64,000 nucleotides of DNA, from NCBI RefSeq assembly GCF_035222275.1, contig NC_085882.1:2549501-2613500 (forward strand). The letters are read 5' to 3'. Source of the DNA: Podospora bellae-mahoneyi. Taxonomy: Eukaryota > Ascomycota > Sordariomycetes > Sordariales > Podosporaceae. The notes under the pieces are model-generated. The model was not told where the DNA came from and searched no databases. It saw only the letters and a list, made by a program, of their open reading frames with translations. Below, piece after piece: positions 1 to 10,877 of the stretch. Each line of letters opens with the position of its first letter. The stretch's first letter is position 1. Both the position numbers and the translations under genes were made by a program.

Positions 1-860
1 TGACGGACGGATGGATGGGAAAGCAAAAAAGGATGATGCTTGACAACTTGAAGCCGTCACGGCTGTCCACCCTTTCGGATCTTGAACGGACAAACCGACG
101 GGCGATGAACGCCTGAGGGTTCATACCTGATGTCACTGCTTCAGAAGTATGGAGACAGCAGAATCGAAAAACCCCCCCCTTTTCCATAACGGTGCCCTAG
201 TCAGGCAAAATGATTGGCTCCCAGCCTGTCTCAGGTTTGCGGTTCCTGCATCTGCCCCCTGGTCTTGGCTACGGCACCCCTGTCGGTGTCATGACAGAGC
301 CTCCTGGATTTCCGGCAAACCGCCCAGTGTGCCAGTCAACCACCATTCTCGCGGCAGTCGAATCGAAGAGAGCAATCACCTAACGGTGGGGTTTGAGAAG
401 AGGAACCAGGCGGTTGATGATGCTTGGGAAACAGACATGGGTTCATTCCCCCCCCCAGCCCCACCCATGGGAATCTCGGAAAACATCTCTTGGGCGATGG
501 AACCTTGGTGTGGATTGCCTGATGGTGGCCCCCTCATAAGAACCTCACCTCCCAGGTGTTGTTTTCTTTGTGTTCCCTATTTTCTCCTCTTGTTTTCTTC
601 ACGTTCTTCCAAAAAAATAAACCTTCATTTTCTTGGTCAAGCACCATTCCTTTTGCTTGTCTGGACAGTCAATTCTTTTCTTCTCTTGTATCTACACTCT
701 CTAAGCAACTGTGTTTGCTCATTTTTACTGCGAAGTCGATCTCTCGCTGCTTTCCAAAAGACTCAAACAAACGAATATTTTGCCAGGCGCACTTTGAACA
801 TTTTCATCACCACATCAACTTCGAACTTACCCAGAGATATACACCAGATCAACCTTCAAG
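1..860. promoter_or_regulatory. Upstream region and 5' leader of the Thr-rich gene
   Basis: No supported gene. From about 552 to 700 the + strand is strongly pyrimidine-rich (runs of TTTTCTT, TCCTCTTG, TTCTTCC), the usual composition just upstream of and around transcription starts in filamentous ascomycetes. It is followed by an A/C-rich stretch leading to the ATG at 861. An open frame crossing 149-1027 lacks domain-like composition and overlaps the real gene in another frame, so it is treated as chance. Confidence 0.4.
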
Positions 861-2387
861 ATGAAGTCTGCTCCTCTTGCCGTCGGCCTTTTCGCCGCCC
901 TTACCACCGCCTACTCTCACCCCAGATACAACATGCACTGGAGGCGACAAAACACCACAAACCTCATCTCCAGCAGCTCGGCTGCCGAGACGGCTGCCGC
1001 TACCTCTCTCGGAACCGGCGTTGCTGATCTCTCCTCCGCTATTCCTCTCTCCACTGGTGTTGAGTCTGCCATCGACACTGCCATCACCAGCGCTCCTTTC
1101 GTCAATGGCACCGCCACCACCACTGCCGCCCAGGCTGGTATCACCACCTTGACCGTTTCCACCACTGAGGTGCTCACCATCACCTCTTGCGCTGCCGAGG
1201 TCATCGACTGCCCTACCAAGACTGAGGATCTCCTTGAGCTCCCCACCGAGGCCCTGGAGACCGTCATCGTCACCAACACCGTCGTCCTCACCGAGATCGT
1301 CTGTCCCGTCACCGAGGTCCCTGCCATCGAGTCCAGCGTTCTTGAAGAGGCTTCTTCCGGTCTCATCACTGGTTCCACTCTCACCCCCTCTGACGCCCCT
1401 GTGATCACCGGAACTGGCATTGCCATCACCAACACCGGTACCGCCCCCGCCGAGACTGCTGCTCCCGCTGAAACTGCTGTCGAGACAGCCCCTGCCAACA
1501 CTCACGTTGTTGAGACTGTCGTTTCTACCGAGACCGAGAGCATTGTTCACACCGTCACCAGCGAGCGCGTCGTCACCGTCACCCTCGGTGGCGGCGGTGT
1601 TGCTGAGACCCCCCGTGTCGTCACCACCAAGGTCAAGACCAAGGTTATGTCCACCGAGACCAAGGTCAACGTTGTGACCGTCACCGTCAGCCACCCCGCC
1701 GGCGAGACCGCCGCCGCCACCACTCCGGCTGCTGGTGAGACCCCCGTCGAGGAGACCTCCGCTGCCGTCCCCGGCTCCGCTGAGACCACCCCTGCTGCCG
1801 ATGTCGACACCACCACCACCGCCACTCTCACCTCCACCGGCACCCGCACCGTCACTGTCAAGAAGCCCAACCAGCAGACCACCGTCACCGCCGTCGTCAC
1901 CCCCGGCGCTGGTGCCGGCAATGGTAACGGCAACGCGCCCGAGGAAGCCTGCCCCGTCTGCGAAGTCTGCGAGGGCGCCGTCACCGTCACTGAGACCGCC
2001 GCCACCGTGACCGTCACCGAGGCCGGTGTTGCTGCCGGTGCCGTCACTGTCACCGTCACCGAGGCGGCCGCCGTCTCCACCGTCTTTGTCACCGTCGGCG
2101 GTGGCAAGAACAAGGCCGTCAAGACCAAGAAGAACAAGAACAAGACCACTACTACCGCCACCACCGAGGTCGCCGCCACCACTACCGCTGACGAACTCGC
2201 TGCTGTGACCACCCCCGTTGAGGAGATCGTCGAGGAGGGTGATGAGGAGGAGGCCTGCCCCCCTGATGAGATTGTGACTGTCACCGCCGAGGCCAGCGCC
2301 ACTCCTTTCCCTACTGCCGCCAACGGGACGGTCGTGAGCGGTGTCGCTTCCGCTACTGGGGCTGCGGTGCCGGTTAAGCTTTTTTAA
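861..2387 (+). CDS. Secreted Thr/Val-rich low-complexity protein
   Basis: Single-exon frame of 508 aa. The N-terminus (MKSAPLAVGLFAALTTAYS) is a clear signal peptide, followed by HPRYNMHWRR; the Arg-Arg at residues 28-29 could be a Kex2-type processing site. Most of the mature chain is Thr/Val/Ala-rich with recurring TVTVT, TVTET and TEV segments, likely O-glycosylated and extended. Two Cys-containing patches stand out: a CPVCEVC motif in the second half and an acidic EEACPPDE patch near the C-terminus. No C-terminal hydrophobic GPI signal is evident (the end is AAVPVKLF), so it is more likely secreted or loosely wall-associated than GPI-anchored. A Lys/Asn-rich segment (KTKKNKNK) interrupts the Thr-rich region. 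Codons end mostly in C, indicating strong expression bias; that bias creates long antisense open frames that are not genes. The function is not recognised; a cell-surface or wall role is inference. Confidence 0.85.
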   Translation: MKSAPLAVGLFAALTTAYSHPRYNMHWRRQNTTNLISSSSAAETAAATSLGTGVADLSSAIPLSTGVESAIDTAITSAPFVNGTATTTAAQAGITTLTVSTTEVLTITSCAAEVIDCPTKTEDLLELPTEALETVIVTNTVVLTEIVCPVTEVPAIESSVLEEASSGLITGSTLTPSDAPVITGTGIAITNTGTAPAETAAPAETAVETAPANTHVVETVVSTETESIVHTVTSERVVTVTLGGGGVAETPRVVTTKVKTKVMSTETKVNVVTVTVSHPAGETAAATTPAAGETPVEETSAAVPGSAETTPAADVDTTTTATLTSTGTRTVTVKKPNQQTTVTAVVTPGAGAGNGNGNAPEEACPVCEVCEGAVTVTETAATVTVTEAGVAAGAVTVTVTEAAAVSTVFVTVGGGKNKAVKTKKNKNKTTTTATTEVAATTTADELAAVTTPVEEIVEEGDEEEACPPDEIVTVTAEASATPFPTAANGTVVSGVASATGAAVPVKLF

Positions 2388-3306
2388 ATAACCGACGGTT
2401 GTTGTTAGAGCTTAAAAGGGACAAAAGAGTGGCTACGCCCGCGAGGGCGTAAAAGTATCGCCATTCTATCTTCGGGGAAGGGGGGAGAGTGTAAGATCAG
2501 TCAGCCACTTTGGGTATCATAGATGGATTTTGGAGATTTTGATGTGGAAATGTTTTCTTTTCTCTCTGAGCCCTAGACGGGAAAGAGAGAGCCCAGGCTT
2601 TTTGAGCATTCATTGTACATTTTTTCACTTTTTTTTTTGGAAGAACGACGACGACTTGGTTGAAGCTTGGGGATGAATTAGAAGATGAACCGATGAATAG
2701 ACAAACAAATAACATCCTTTTAGTGGTTAAAACCAACTTGAGTATATACCCAGACCAAAAAAAGAACCCGAAAGTGCAAATGAATGAACCCGTTGAATAA
2801 CCACATGTCGGTCTGAGAAAAAGGAAGGAGATAAACTGTCAGATGACGTTGACGATCACAATGGGCAATCACTGTTCCGCTAATTGGTGGATGGAAAGGA
2901 GATAACAGCGCAGGGTTGGGGTTGAGTATGGTGGAATGGATAACCAACTCCGCTTTGCTTTTGGGGTAAGCGGCGTGGGACAGGGGATCACTACCAAGGC
3001 TTATCTATCTTGCTCTTGCTTAAAGGGGTGCCTGCCTTCCCTCTCTCTTGAAGTGGGGAGTAAGTTTGAGGATGAGAAGGGTGAGAAACGGAAACGGATA
3101 GGGATTTTTTCCCGGTTTTTTCGTGAATACACTATTTCTGGTTGGGAAAAGTGGGATTTTGCTTCTATTCTTTATCTTGCACTCGCGTCTTGCTCCGTTG
3201 TACATTTTGCGTCGTGGTTGGTAAGAGGTTGGTTGCAACGAAACGACGACGAGCTTTTTGGACATATTCATAGTTGTATATAAGGGTAACAAACCATATC
3301 ATCGTC
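2388..3306. other. 3' flank of the Thr-rich gene and promoter of GGT
   Basis: No supported gene. The left half is the 3' flank of the Thr-rich gene. A TATA-like element lies at 3277-3285, directly before the GGT start codon. Confidence 0.4.
3277..3285 (+). promoter_or_regulatory. TATA-like element just before the GGT start codon
   Basis: The sequence TATATAAGG begins 30 nt before the ATG at 3307. If it directed initiation at the usual spacing, transcripts would start at or next to the ATG, leaving almost no leader ahead of the four-base first coding exon. It may simply be AT-rich leader; no start-site data are available. Confidence 0.25.
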
Positions 3307-5177
3307 ATGTGTAAGTCCGCTTTCTTTATTTCCCAAACTTATTCAGCCCCAAAACTAACACCACCTAGACATCCCCATCCTCCCCCTGGCCCTCAGCCTA
3401 GCCAGCACCCTCACCCTCACATCCGGCCTTCCGGCCCCATTCCGCTACTCCCCAGAACAAGAACAATGCGTCCTCAACCTTGACCCTTCAACCGCGCCAA
3501 ATGGCACCCGCGGGGCCGTCGCCTCCGAATCCAAACTCTGCTCCCAAATCGGCATCGACATGATCTCCCAAGGCGGGACGGCAGCCGACGCCCTCGTAGC
3601 AGCAACCCTCTGCGTGGGGGTAATAGGAATGTACCACTCGGGCATCGGCGGCGGCGGCTTCATGCTCGTCCGCGACGAGCTTGGCCGCCATGAGGTCATC
3701 GACTACCGGGAGACTGCCCCTTCTTCTGCGCACAAAGACATGTACAAACATGATCGAAACGCCTCAGTGATTGGGGGGTTGGCGGTGGGGGTGCCGGGGG
3801 AGATTAGAGGGTTGGGGTATCTGCAGGAAAAGTATGGGAGGTTGGGGTGGAAGGAGGTGGTGATGCCTGCTGTCGAGGTTGCGAGGGAGGGGTTTACGGT
3901 TGGCGAGGATTTGGTCAAGTACATGAAGGCTGCGAGTGCCAATGATGACTTTTTGGTGAGCGATCCGGTTTGGGCGCAGGATTTTGCGCCGAATGGGACG
4001 TTGTTGGGATTGGGGGATAGGATTACGAGGAAGAGGTTGGCGAGTACGCTTGAGAAAATTGCCAATGAAGGACCTGAGGCGTTCTATGAAGGAGAAATCG
4101 CCGACTCGATTATCAAGACTGTTCAGGAGAATAACGGGACGATGACGCATGACGATTTGAGAGAGTATACCATCCGCATGAAGCAGCCCCTCAGCATTGA
4201 TTACCGCGGCTTCAAGCTTTACACGACGGTTGCACCCAGCAGCGGCGCAGTCACGCTCAACATCCTCAAGGTCATGGAGCAGTTCCCCCCTGAGGACTTG
4301 GCAGACAAGAGCTTGACTGCCCACAGGCTCACAGAGGCGATGAAGTTTGCTTATGGGGCACGTCAAGAACTTGGTGACCCTGATTTCATCAGAGGGTTGA
4401 CAGCGTTTCAAAAGACCATGTTGAGCGAGGAGAAGGCCCAACAGATCCGCAAGATGATCATGGATAACCAGACCCAGGCTCTGGACGTGTACAACCCACA
4501 ATCGGTGTACGCTGCTGAAAGCTCGGGAACCTCTCACCTTGTTGCGTCTGACGAGACAGGCATGACAGTTACCTCCACCACGACAATCAACCTGCTTTTT
4601 GGGGCAAAAATCATGACCGACACTGGCATCATCCTGTAAGCCCCCCTTTCCGCTCTCTCAAACAAAGCTAACAACCCCCCCTTCCAGCAACAACGAAATG
4701 GACGACTTTTCCCAACCCGGCCGCCCCAACTCCTTCGGCTTCGAGCCCTCGCCCAACAACTTCATCGCCCCTTACAAGCGCCCCCTGTCCTCCATCACTC
4801 CCCTTATTGTCGAACACGCCAGCAACGGATCCCTTTTCTTTGCCACAGGAGCAGCCGGTGGATCGAGGATTATCTCTTCTACGATGCAAGTTGCCTTTGG
4901 GATCATGTCCGCCATTGATCAGGGACGTAGTGCCGTTGGGGAGATGTACGAGGCCATCAAAGCCCCGAGGTTACACCACCAGCTCATGCCTAATGTTTTG
5001 AATGTTGAGACGGGGTATGACGAGAGTGTTTTTGTTGGGTTGGGGAGCAAGCAGCATAATGTCTCTTGGATGGCGCCGGGACAGAGCTCAGCGCAGGGGT
5101 TGCTGAGGTTGTATAACGGGACTTTTGAGGCGGTTGGGGAGACAAGGCAGTTGAACTCGGGTGGTTTGACTGTTTAA
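3307..5177 (+). CDS. Gamma-glutamyltranspeptidase (secretory)
   Basis: Exons 3307-3310, 3369-4635 and 4688-5177 give 586 aa. The enzyme cleaves the gamma-glutamyl bond of glutathione and its conjugates and transfers the glutamyl group to amino acids or water. The first coding exon is only ATGT; joining it to 3369 gives MYIPILPLALSLASTLTLTS, a good signal peptide, and an in-frame stop at 3271 excludes an upstream start. The core matches the family: GGTAADA near the N-terminus, GIGGGGFM, then the autoprocessing site with nucleophile Thr389 in SSGTSHL, followed by STTTINLLFG and, across intron 2, GIILNNEMDDFS. Length and subunit split (about 388 + 198 residues) are normal. Introns are 58 and 52 nt with CTAAC branch sites. 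It ends 76 bp from the end of the convergent alcohol dehydrogenase. Family assignment is secure; vacuolar versus extracellular location is not resolved. Confidence 0.95.
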
Positions 5178-5253
5178 CTCTCTTATTTTCAGGATACATA
5201 ATAACGCTCATATATAATCATTACCCACAGCCAGCCTTTCCCCATTGCCCTGT

Positions 5254-6463
5254 CTACTTGCTAGTATCAACCACATACCTCCCCACAATCTTGCTCTCCT
5301 CCATCATCTGGTACACCTCGCCCAGCTGGCTCAACCCAACAGTCTTATACGGCACCTTGATCAAACCCCTCTGGAAGAAGTCCAACGCCTCGGCCGTATC
5401 CTGCCTGTTGCCCACGTAGCTCCCCTTGATAGTAATCATCCTAAGCACGGTATCAAACACGGGCGCCTTGAGATACGCCCCCGCAGGCAACCCAATGCAA
5501 ACAACTGCCCCCCTACTCCTGACATACTCGGTCGCCTGCTGGAACGGCTTCTCCGACACAGCCAACAACAACACAGCATGCGGCCCCAACCCATCCGGCG
5601 TCGCAGCCTTGACCTCCTCAACCAAATCCTTGGACGCCATAAAATCAACGTAGGCACTCCCCCCCAGTTTCTTGACACTCTCCCCCTTTTCACTCCCGCC
5701 ATCAATCCCAATAACATGCACTCCCATAGCCTTGGCGTATTGCACTGCCATACTCCCCAACCCGCCACCCGCTCCAACAACAGCAACCCACTGGCCTGGT
5801 CTCACTCCTGATTCCTTTAATCCTTTGTATACTGTAATCCCGGCGCAGAGCACAGGAGCCACCTCCTCAAGATCAACACCCTCAGGAATCCGCGCGATGT
5901 GCGCAGCCTTGGCGATGGCATACTGTTGGAACGACCCATCGACCGTGTACCCCGACAAGAGGGCAGACTGGCAGAGGGGCTCGTCGGATTGTTGGCAAAA
6001 GGAGCAGGAGAGGCACGAGCCGTTGAGCCATTTGATGCCTGCTGCGTCGCCTAGCTTGATGTCGTCGGCGACTAGGGAGCCTTTTTTCACGACGATGCCG
6101 GCACCTTCATGGCCGCCGACGAGGGGGATTTTAGTGGGGATTGGCCTGGAAAGGGGGAGGGGGGTGGGGGGGTTGTTAGCTTTGTTTTGGGGAATGGGGA
6201 GAGTGAAGGTTGGGGGGGAACATACCAGTCACCCTTCATGGCGTGGAGGTCGGTGTGGCAGACGCCGGAGTACTTTACGTTGATGAGGACCTCATCTGGG
6301 CCGGGGGAGGGGACGGGGATTTTCTTGTAGACGGCGGCTGGGGGCGCGGGATGTTAGTTGTGGTTGTCAAGACCTAGGTGGGGATGGGGATGGGAAACGT
6401 ACGGCCGCCGGGGGCTTCGACTACTTGGGCCCATTGCTCGGTTGGGATGTCGTAGGTTTTCAT
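5254..6463 (-). CDS. Zinc-dependent alcohol dehydrogenase (yeast ADH type)
   Basis: Exons (complement) 6403-6463, 6226-6337 and 5254-6145 encode 354 aa, the normal length of fungal cytosolic ADH. It interconverts alcohols and aldehydes with NAD. The catalytic zinc ligands are visible as Cys47 (GVCHTDLH), His70 with Glu71 (GGHEGAG) and Cys158 (APVLCAG). The structural zinc loop has Cys102, Cys105, Cys108 and Cys116. The Rossmann glycine motif GAGGGLG begins near residue 182. The start [11 protein letters not shown] was chosen because exon 1 joins in frame as GGPAVYKK and gives the usual N-terminal length. Introns of 80 and 65 nt interrupt the N-terminal part. It converges on GGT with a 76-bp gap. 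The substrate cannot be told from sequence; ethanol or another primary alcohol is likely. Confidence 0.94.
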
Positions 6464-8152
6464 CTTGAACAGACTCTTTCTCTTTCTTTGAAAATAGTGG
6501 TTGGCGTTTGAGTATGGGATAGGTTGGTTCTGATGAAATCAAAGTTGAACTGTGATGTACAAAATGAGGTAACCGTGTGACCTTTATATACACTTGTGTC
6601 CCAGTCACCCCCTCACGAAATGAGGAGACCACCTGCGGTCCAGACACGAGATCTGCTGCATCATCGAAGCTTTTTTCCTGCCTGCGAAGGGGGGGGGGAA
6701 AGTTCTGTCAGGGAAAAACGTATGATCTTTTCCTTTGGTACCAAACCGGGGCTAACTACAGGAGGTGGAAGGCCCTTTCCAGAATCAGACATAGTGGAAG
6801 GCTTGTTTCTGTGAGGCTGAAATGCACTGTTACCCTCCTCTTAACATCATGTCGTAGAAAAAAAGACCGAGTGATCTCCGCCTGGAAGCTCTGTTGTTGT
6901 TGTTGTTGTTTTTACGAGGAAGCAAAACTGACTGGTGTTTATCCCCGGAAGATCACGCCTGCACCGAACGTCATGGAACCACAATTTTTATGTGTCTGAA
7001 TCCTCTGCTACCCAAAACTGTTGATCAACTTGTCCTTAAAAGCCGTTATTTTGTCGAATTGAAACCTTTCCCCTCAAAAACTGAACCGTCAATCGCGGCA
7101 GTCAATATCCAAGTCCACGGACGCTGAAGGTGGTCTGATGTTCTGTCCATCTTGATGATAAACCCCCCCTTCCCCTCGCAGCAAGCCTAGGCCGTTGCGA
7201 CGTTCCACACAATGCAGTGTCATGCATGGAAGAAAGGCCTTCCGCTGCCCCGGAACCAAACGACAGGGCGCTAGAACTACAGCCGCTGCTCGTGTAAGTC
7301 GACGCCACCACTGTAAACGGCCCGTTCCAAAACAAACCACATCATCATCGCTCCACAGTTCGGATCAAATTCTTAACTCGTATCACGATCACCATCACGT
7401 TGTCATTCAGTCCAGTGCCGGATTTCAGTGTCCATCAGGCAGTCAAGACAGCAATCATCTCATGTTCTGGATAGACTCCACCGATCAATCGAATCAACGG
7501 AGAGGGAGTCTACCTTATGATATGAAAGTCGGAGCCGGACCGCTCCGGACAAGGCCGGATATATCGGATCCTCCAAGAATTCTAGACCGGCCGGATTAGA
7601 CCTTCCCATAATAAAGTATCACATCGACCAAACACACGATACATAAGAATCAGTCACTTTTCAAAACTTCCCCGCATCACCACCACCATCTAAAATCTCT
7701 TCCCCAGCTTCCGCTTAAGCGAAGGAAGCATCACAAAATGCACTTATATCCGAGGTTATGTATGTCTAACATCGTGACGTCCCAACAGACCCAAAAAAGA
7801 CACTTCCCCCGCATGAAGGATCACGACAAAACGCAGGGTTGAGCCGAAGCTAAACAGCCCCCAGATCGTCAAAAGCTTGCCGAGCCGGGAACTCGGTAGT
7901 CTGGAGAGCAGCTGAGACTGTCCGGTCCATATCAAACGGCCTGGGGTTGCGTTCGGGGGGCGGAGACGCCGGCTTGGCGGCCACCCCGAAAGCCGGGTTC
8001 CACCACTTCAAAGTCACTTGGTCTAAACATCAACAAATAAATGAATAAAAAACATGTCTTTCCTATCTCTTTTGGGCGCCACCGTCCCGCAGAAACGCAA
8101 TCGCCCTCTCCAAAAACATCGCTCGCTTTTACTACAAAAAAACACCATACTC
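6464..8152. other. ADH promoter and ARP3 3' flank
   Basis: About 1.7 kb without a supported gene. The left end is the ADH upstream region and contains a TATA-like box (6583-6590). The right end is the 3' flank of ARP3. Open frames here are short, lack recognisable domains and mostly do not start with ATG. A (TTG)n run near 6892-6911 is a simple trinucleotide repeat. Confidence 0.4.
6583..6590 (-). promoter_or_regulatory. Putative TATA box of the alcohol dehydrogenase gene
   Basis: On the minus strand this reads TATATAAA and lies 120-127 nt upstream of the ADH start codon (6463), a normal fungal distance. The assignment rests on motif and position only. Confidence 0.4.
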
Positions 8153-9751
8153 TTAAGAGCCTGCAGGGCCACCCAACAGCGCAAATCTCCGAACAATACT
8201 TGGGCCATATTCTTGGTACTGTAAGACGGTTAGCCATCATTGCTCGACATATATGGTCAGTATGAGGGACACATACCTCCGCCTTGGTGTGGCAGTAGGA
8301 CCGGAACTCGGGTGTTTGACCAAGCAAACTGCCACCAAACCAGGGGCCGTGCCTTTGTCGCTTGTGCGTGATGACTTGGACATCAAGACCACCGCTCTTG
8401 GCTCCACCGCTGCGAGCCTCGCTGGCCCGAATTCTGGCATCCACCAACTGCTTGATATCACGCTGTAATCGGCGACCAAAGTCCTTGTAGAGTGTGCTAC
8501 CACCAGAGAGCACAATGTTCTTGTAGAGACCGCGGCGCACATCGATAGGGGATGACTGGATGACGCCATCCACCACCACGGGAAGGGGAGTCAAAAAGTC
8601 GGACGAGTAGATTTCGGGGTTGAAGAAGATTTCAGGAGCAAGGAAGCGCTCGTAACCAACATCGACAGTCGCTTGGCGACCGCCGGGGTGCGCAACAACA
8701 TGCTCCATGAAGCGACTGCGGTCACGATCGAAGCGGTCAAACTCCTTGACAATGTCGGGGCACACATAGCAGTACTGCTCCTTGATCTCCTGCGCCGTCT
8801 TGAGCGACGAGTCGGGCTCGCCGCGGTCTCTCAGGAGTGACTGGACAAAGTAGGTGATGTCGCGTCCAGCAATGGGAATAGACTTGATCGATGATCCAAT
8901 AACATAGCCCTCGGCCACGGGGATGACGTGGGTGACACCGTCACCCGAGTCAATAACAGTACCGGTGAGGGATCGGTCGGTGACCTTGGATGAGGTCCAG
9001 GAGGCAGCAAGAGCCAACACGGCCTGAACGGCAATATATAAACCAGCGCAGTTGAAAGACTCGAAGAAAATCTCGGCCGTGTTTTCACGATTTTCGGGGG
9101 GGTTCAGGGGTGGTTCGGTGAGGAGGAAGTGATGATCCTCAGGCTCGACCCTCAAATATTTAAAGATGGAGTTGGACCAGAATCTCTCCATGTGATCCTG
9201 GGTATCCTCGTATTAGCATTGTGCTTCCTCTTCCAACCCGATGCGACTAGACCCACCCAGTTCTCTATTTGACCATGTCGGATTGGGTAGTGCAACCCGT
9301 AACCGGGGCCAGAAGAGGCGGCGATGGCTTCGTCGCCAATAAAGTAATCGAGGTCCTCAGTGCCGCGCTTGGCCGAGAGATGGCCGGTCGGACCAGCACC
9401 GCCGGTGAGGAAAGAGGGCTTGTTCGCTACGGCCGGACGGCCAGAGCCAGACCCGGCGCTACCGGCAGCGGCCTTGGTCGCGATGGCGGTCGGGAAAACG
9501 AAGGACGGGGAATCATTGCCGGCAAAACCTGGGCAGAGCCGGTCAGATGTTGTTTACGAAAAGGATGTTACCGGTCGATACCCGAAGCTACGAACCTAAC
9601 TTGGAGAAGCCAGTGCCGCTGCGCGCATGATGTTAGTGACGATGACCTTCAAGCTGGGAGCTGGCTGCTACCTGGACTGGGAAGAGCGGGGCTTGATTTA
9701 AGGGGCTGCGACGTACTTGTCCATGACAACGGCCGGCGTTTGGTTTGCCAT
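8153..9751 (-). CDS. ARP3: Actin-related protein 3 (Arp2/3 complex)
   Basis: Five exons (complement): 9717-9751, 9596-9618, 9257-9528, 8277-9197 and 8153-8218, giving 438 aa. Arp3 is one of the two actin-like subunits of the Arp2/3 complex that nucleates branched actin filaments at endocytic patches. The spliced N-terminus reads [20 protein letters not shown], the nucleotide-binding phosphate-1 loop. Further hallmarks are [35 protein letters not shown] and the C-terminal WFGGSLL followed by [21 protein letters not shown]. The C-terminal exon is needed because the frame otherwise runs into unrelated sequence after HTKAE. Exon 2 is only 23 nt. An Ala/Ser/Gly-rich insertion ([14 protein letters not shown]) lies in the region where fungal Arp3 proteins are extended. 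Upstream it faces the taspase-type gene. Confidence 0.96.
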
Positions 9752-10877
9752 GTTTGCGATGGGGTTGCGGCCGAATGCAGCTCGTGTGTTGAAGAATCAA
9801 GTGTTACTTTGCGGAACGGGGATGGGAATTGGGAGATCGTGAGCCGGACGTCGAAGGTGGCAGGCAGTCGGCGCCCAGTGGAGGTTGGAGGTCCAAGATT
9901 ACGTCTCGCCAGCAGCGAGCTCCATCCATGTTGCGGTGGCTCTGCGGCTGTGCGCCAAGAGAGAGCCCCGCCAGACTATGGCGGTCAACAGAAGCTCTTG
10001 TGACAAAACCTTTCTGGCTCTCTTTCCTCTCAACATTTAACTCCAGTGTCACTCTCACCTTCTGGATAATGGTCTCGAATGTCTAGCCAAGAGCTTCAAG
10101 ATATTGTTAGCTTCAAGATATTGTTAGAAGATGGCAGGTCCAAGTTCCTGAGCCTTGTTTTCATGGCATGGCTTTCAGAGGTCATCTTAAAGGATCCTCG
10201 TCTCAATGTCAATCAATCTTGATTCGTTGTGGTTGCAGTCCCCAACATCCGCCAGGTCGGCTCCAAATCCAAAAAGCTGCGCAGTAAACATTTGGCAAGC
10301 GCCATGAAGCTCTCACCGTCCACATAACCCAAGAAGCAACCACCACCCCAAGGAACCACCTTCCTCCCGCCATTTGCACACCCTGACGTAGATCTGAAGA
10401 TGCCCGGGAATCCGTGATTTGGTCAACTCTTGGAAATCACCAACTACTGCATCTTCTTCGTCCATCAACCGTCCACCTCAAAACACCTCCTTTCCGCTGT
10501 CCTGAGTTTGTCTCAAACCACCGGCAAACCAAACCAAATTTATTTATCACAGCACCCTTATACAGCATCGTTTGCGTACATTGCCTATCGTCCCACTAAA
10601 GACCGAACCTTCCCGTCTCCATCCATCGTCGCGCCCCTGGCCCGCTCACGATCACCGTCCTGCCTCTTGCTCACCCTCACATGTATCCATGACAGGACTT
10701 TAGCGTCGCCACACTCCCTCTTTACCCCGGACTACAATCCCCCCGTTTTGACTTTCCACCTCGCCTCTGCTCGCACGCCGGTCCTAAATCCTACGACAAT
10801 CAACACGCCCTATCGGGTCGCTATATCTCGCAGAACCCGTGGTATAAAGGGGGGAGGGGCTGTTACGTCTCGCGACG
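9752..10877. promoter_or_regulatory. Divergent promoter region between ARP3 and the taspase-type gene
   Basis: A 1.1-kb head-to-head interval with no supported gene. Near 10105-10130 a short direct repeat is visible (AGCTTCAAGATATTGTTAG, two partly overlapping copies). The right part is C/T-rich, as expected for a leader upstream of the ATG at 10878. Confidence 0.4.

Noticed and set aside
149-1027. 292-codon frame overlapping the 5' end of the Thr-rich gene
   Set aside because: Composition is that of untranslated pyrimidine-rich leader; the real gene starts at 861 in another frame with a signal peptide.
849-2323. Long open frames (194-281 codons) antisense to the Thr-rich gene
   Set aside because: They arise from C-ending codons and Thr/Val repeats on the coding strand; they are Gly/Ser or Val/Thr shadow translations with no independent features.
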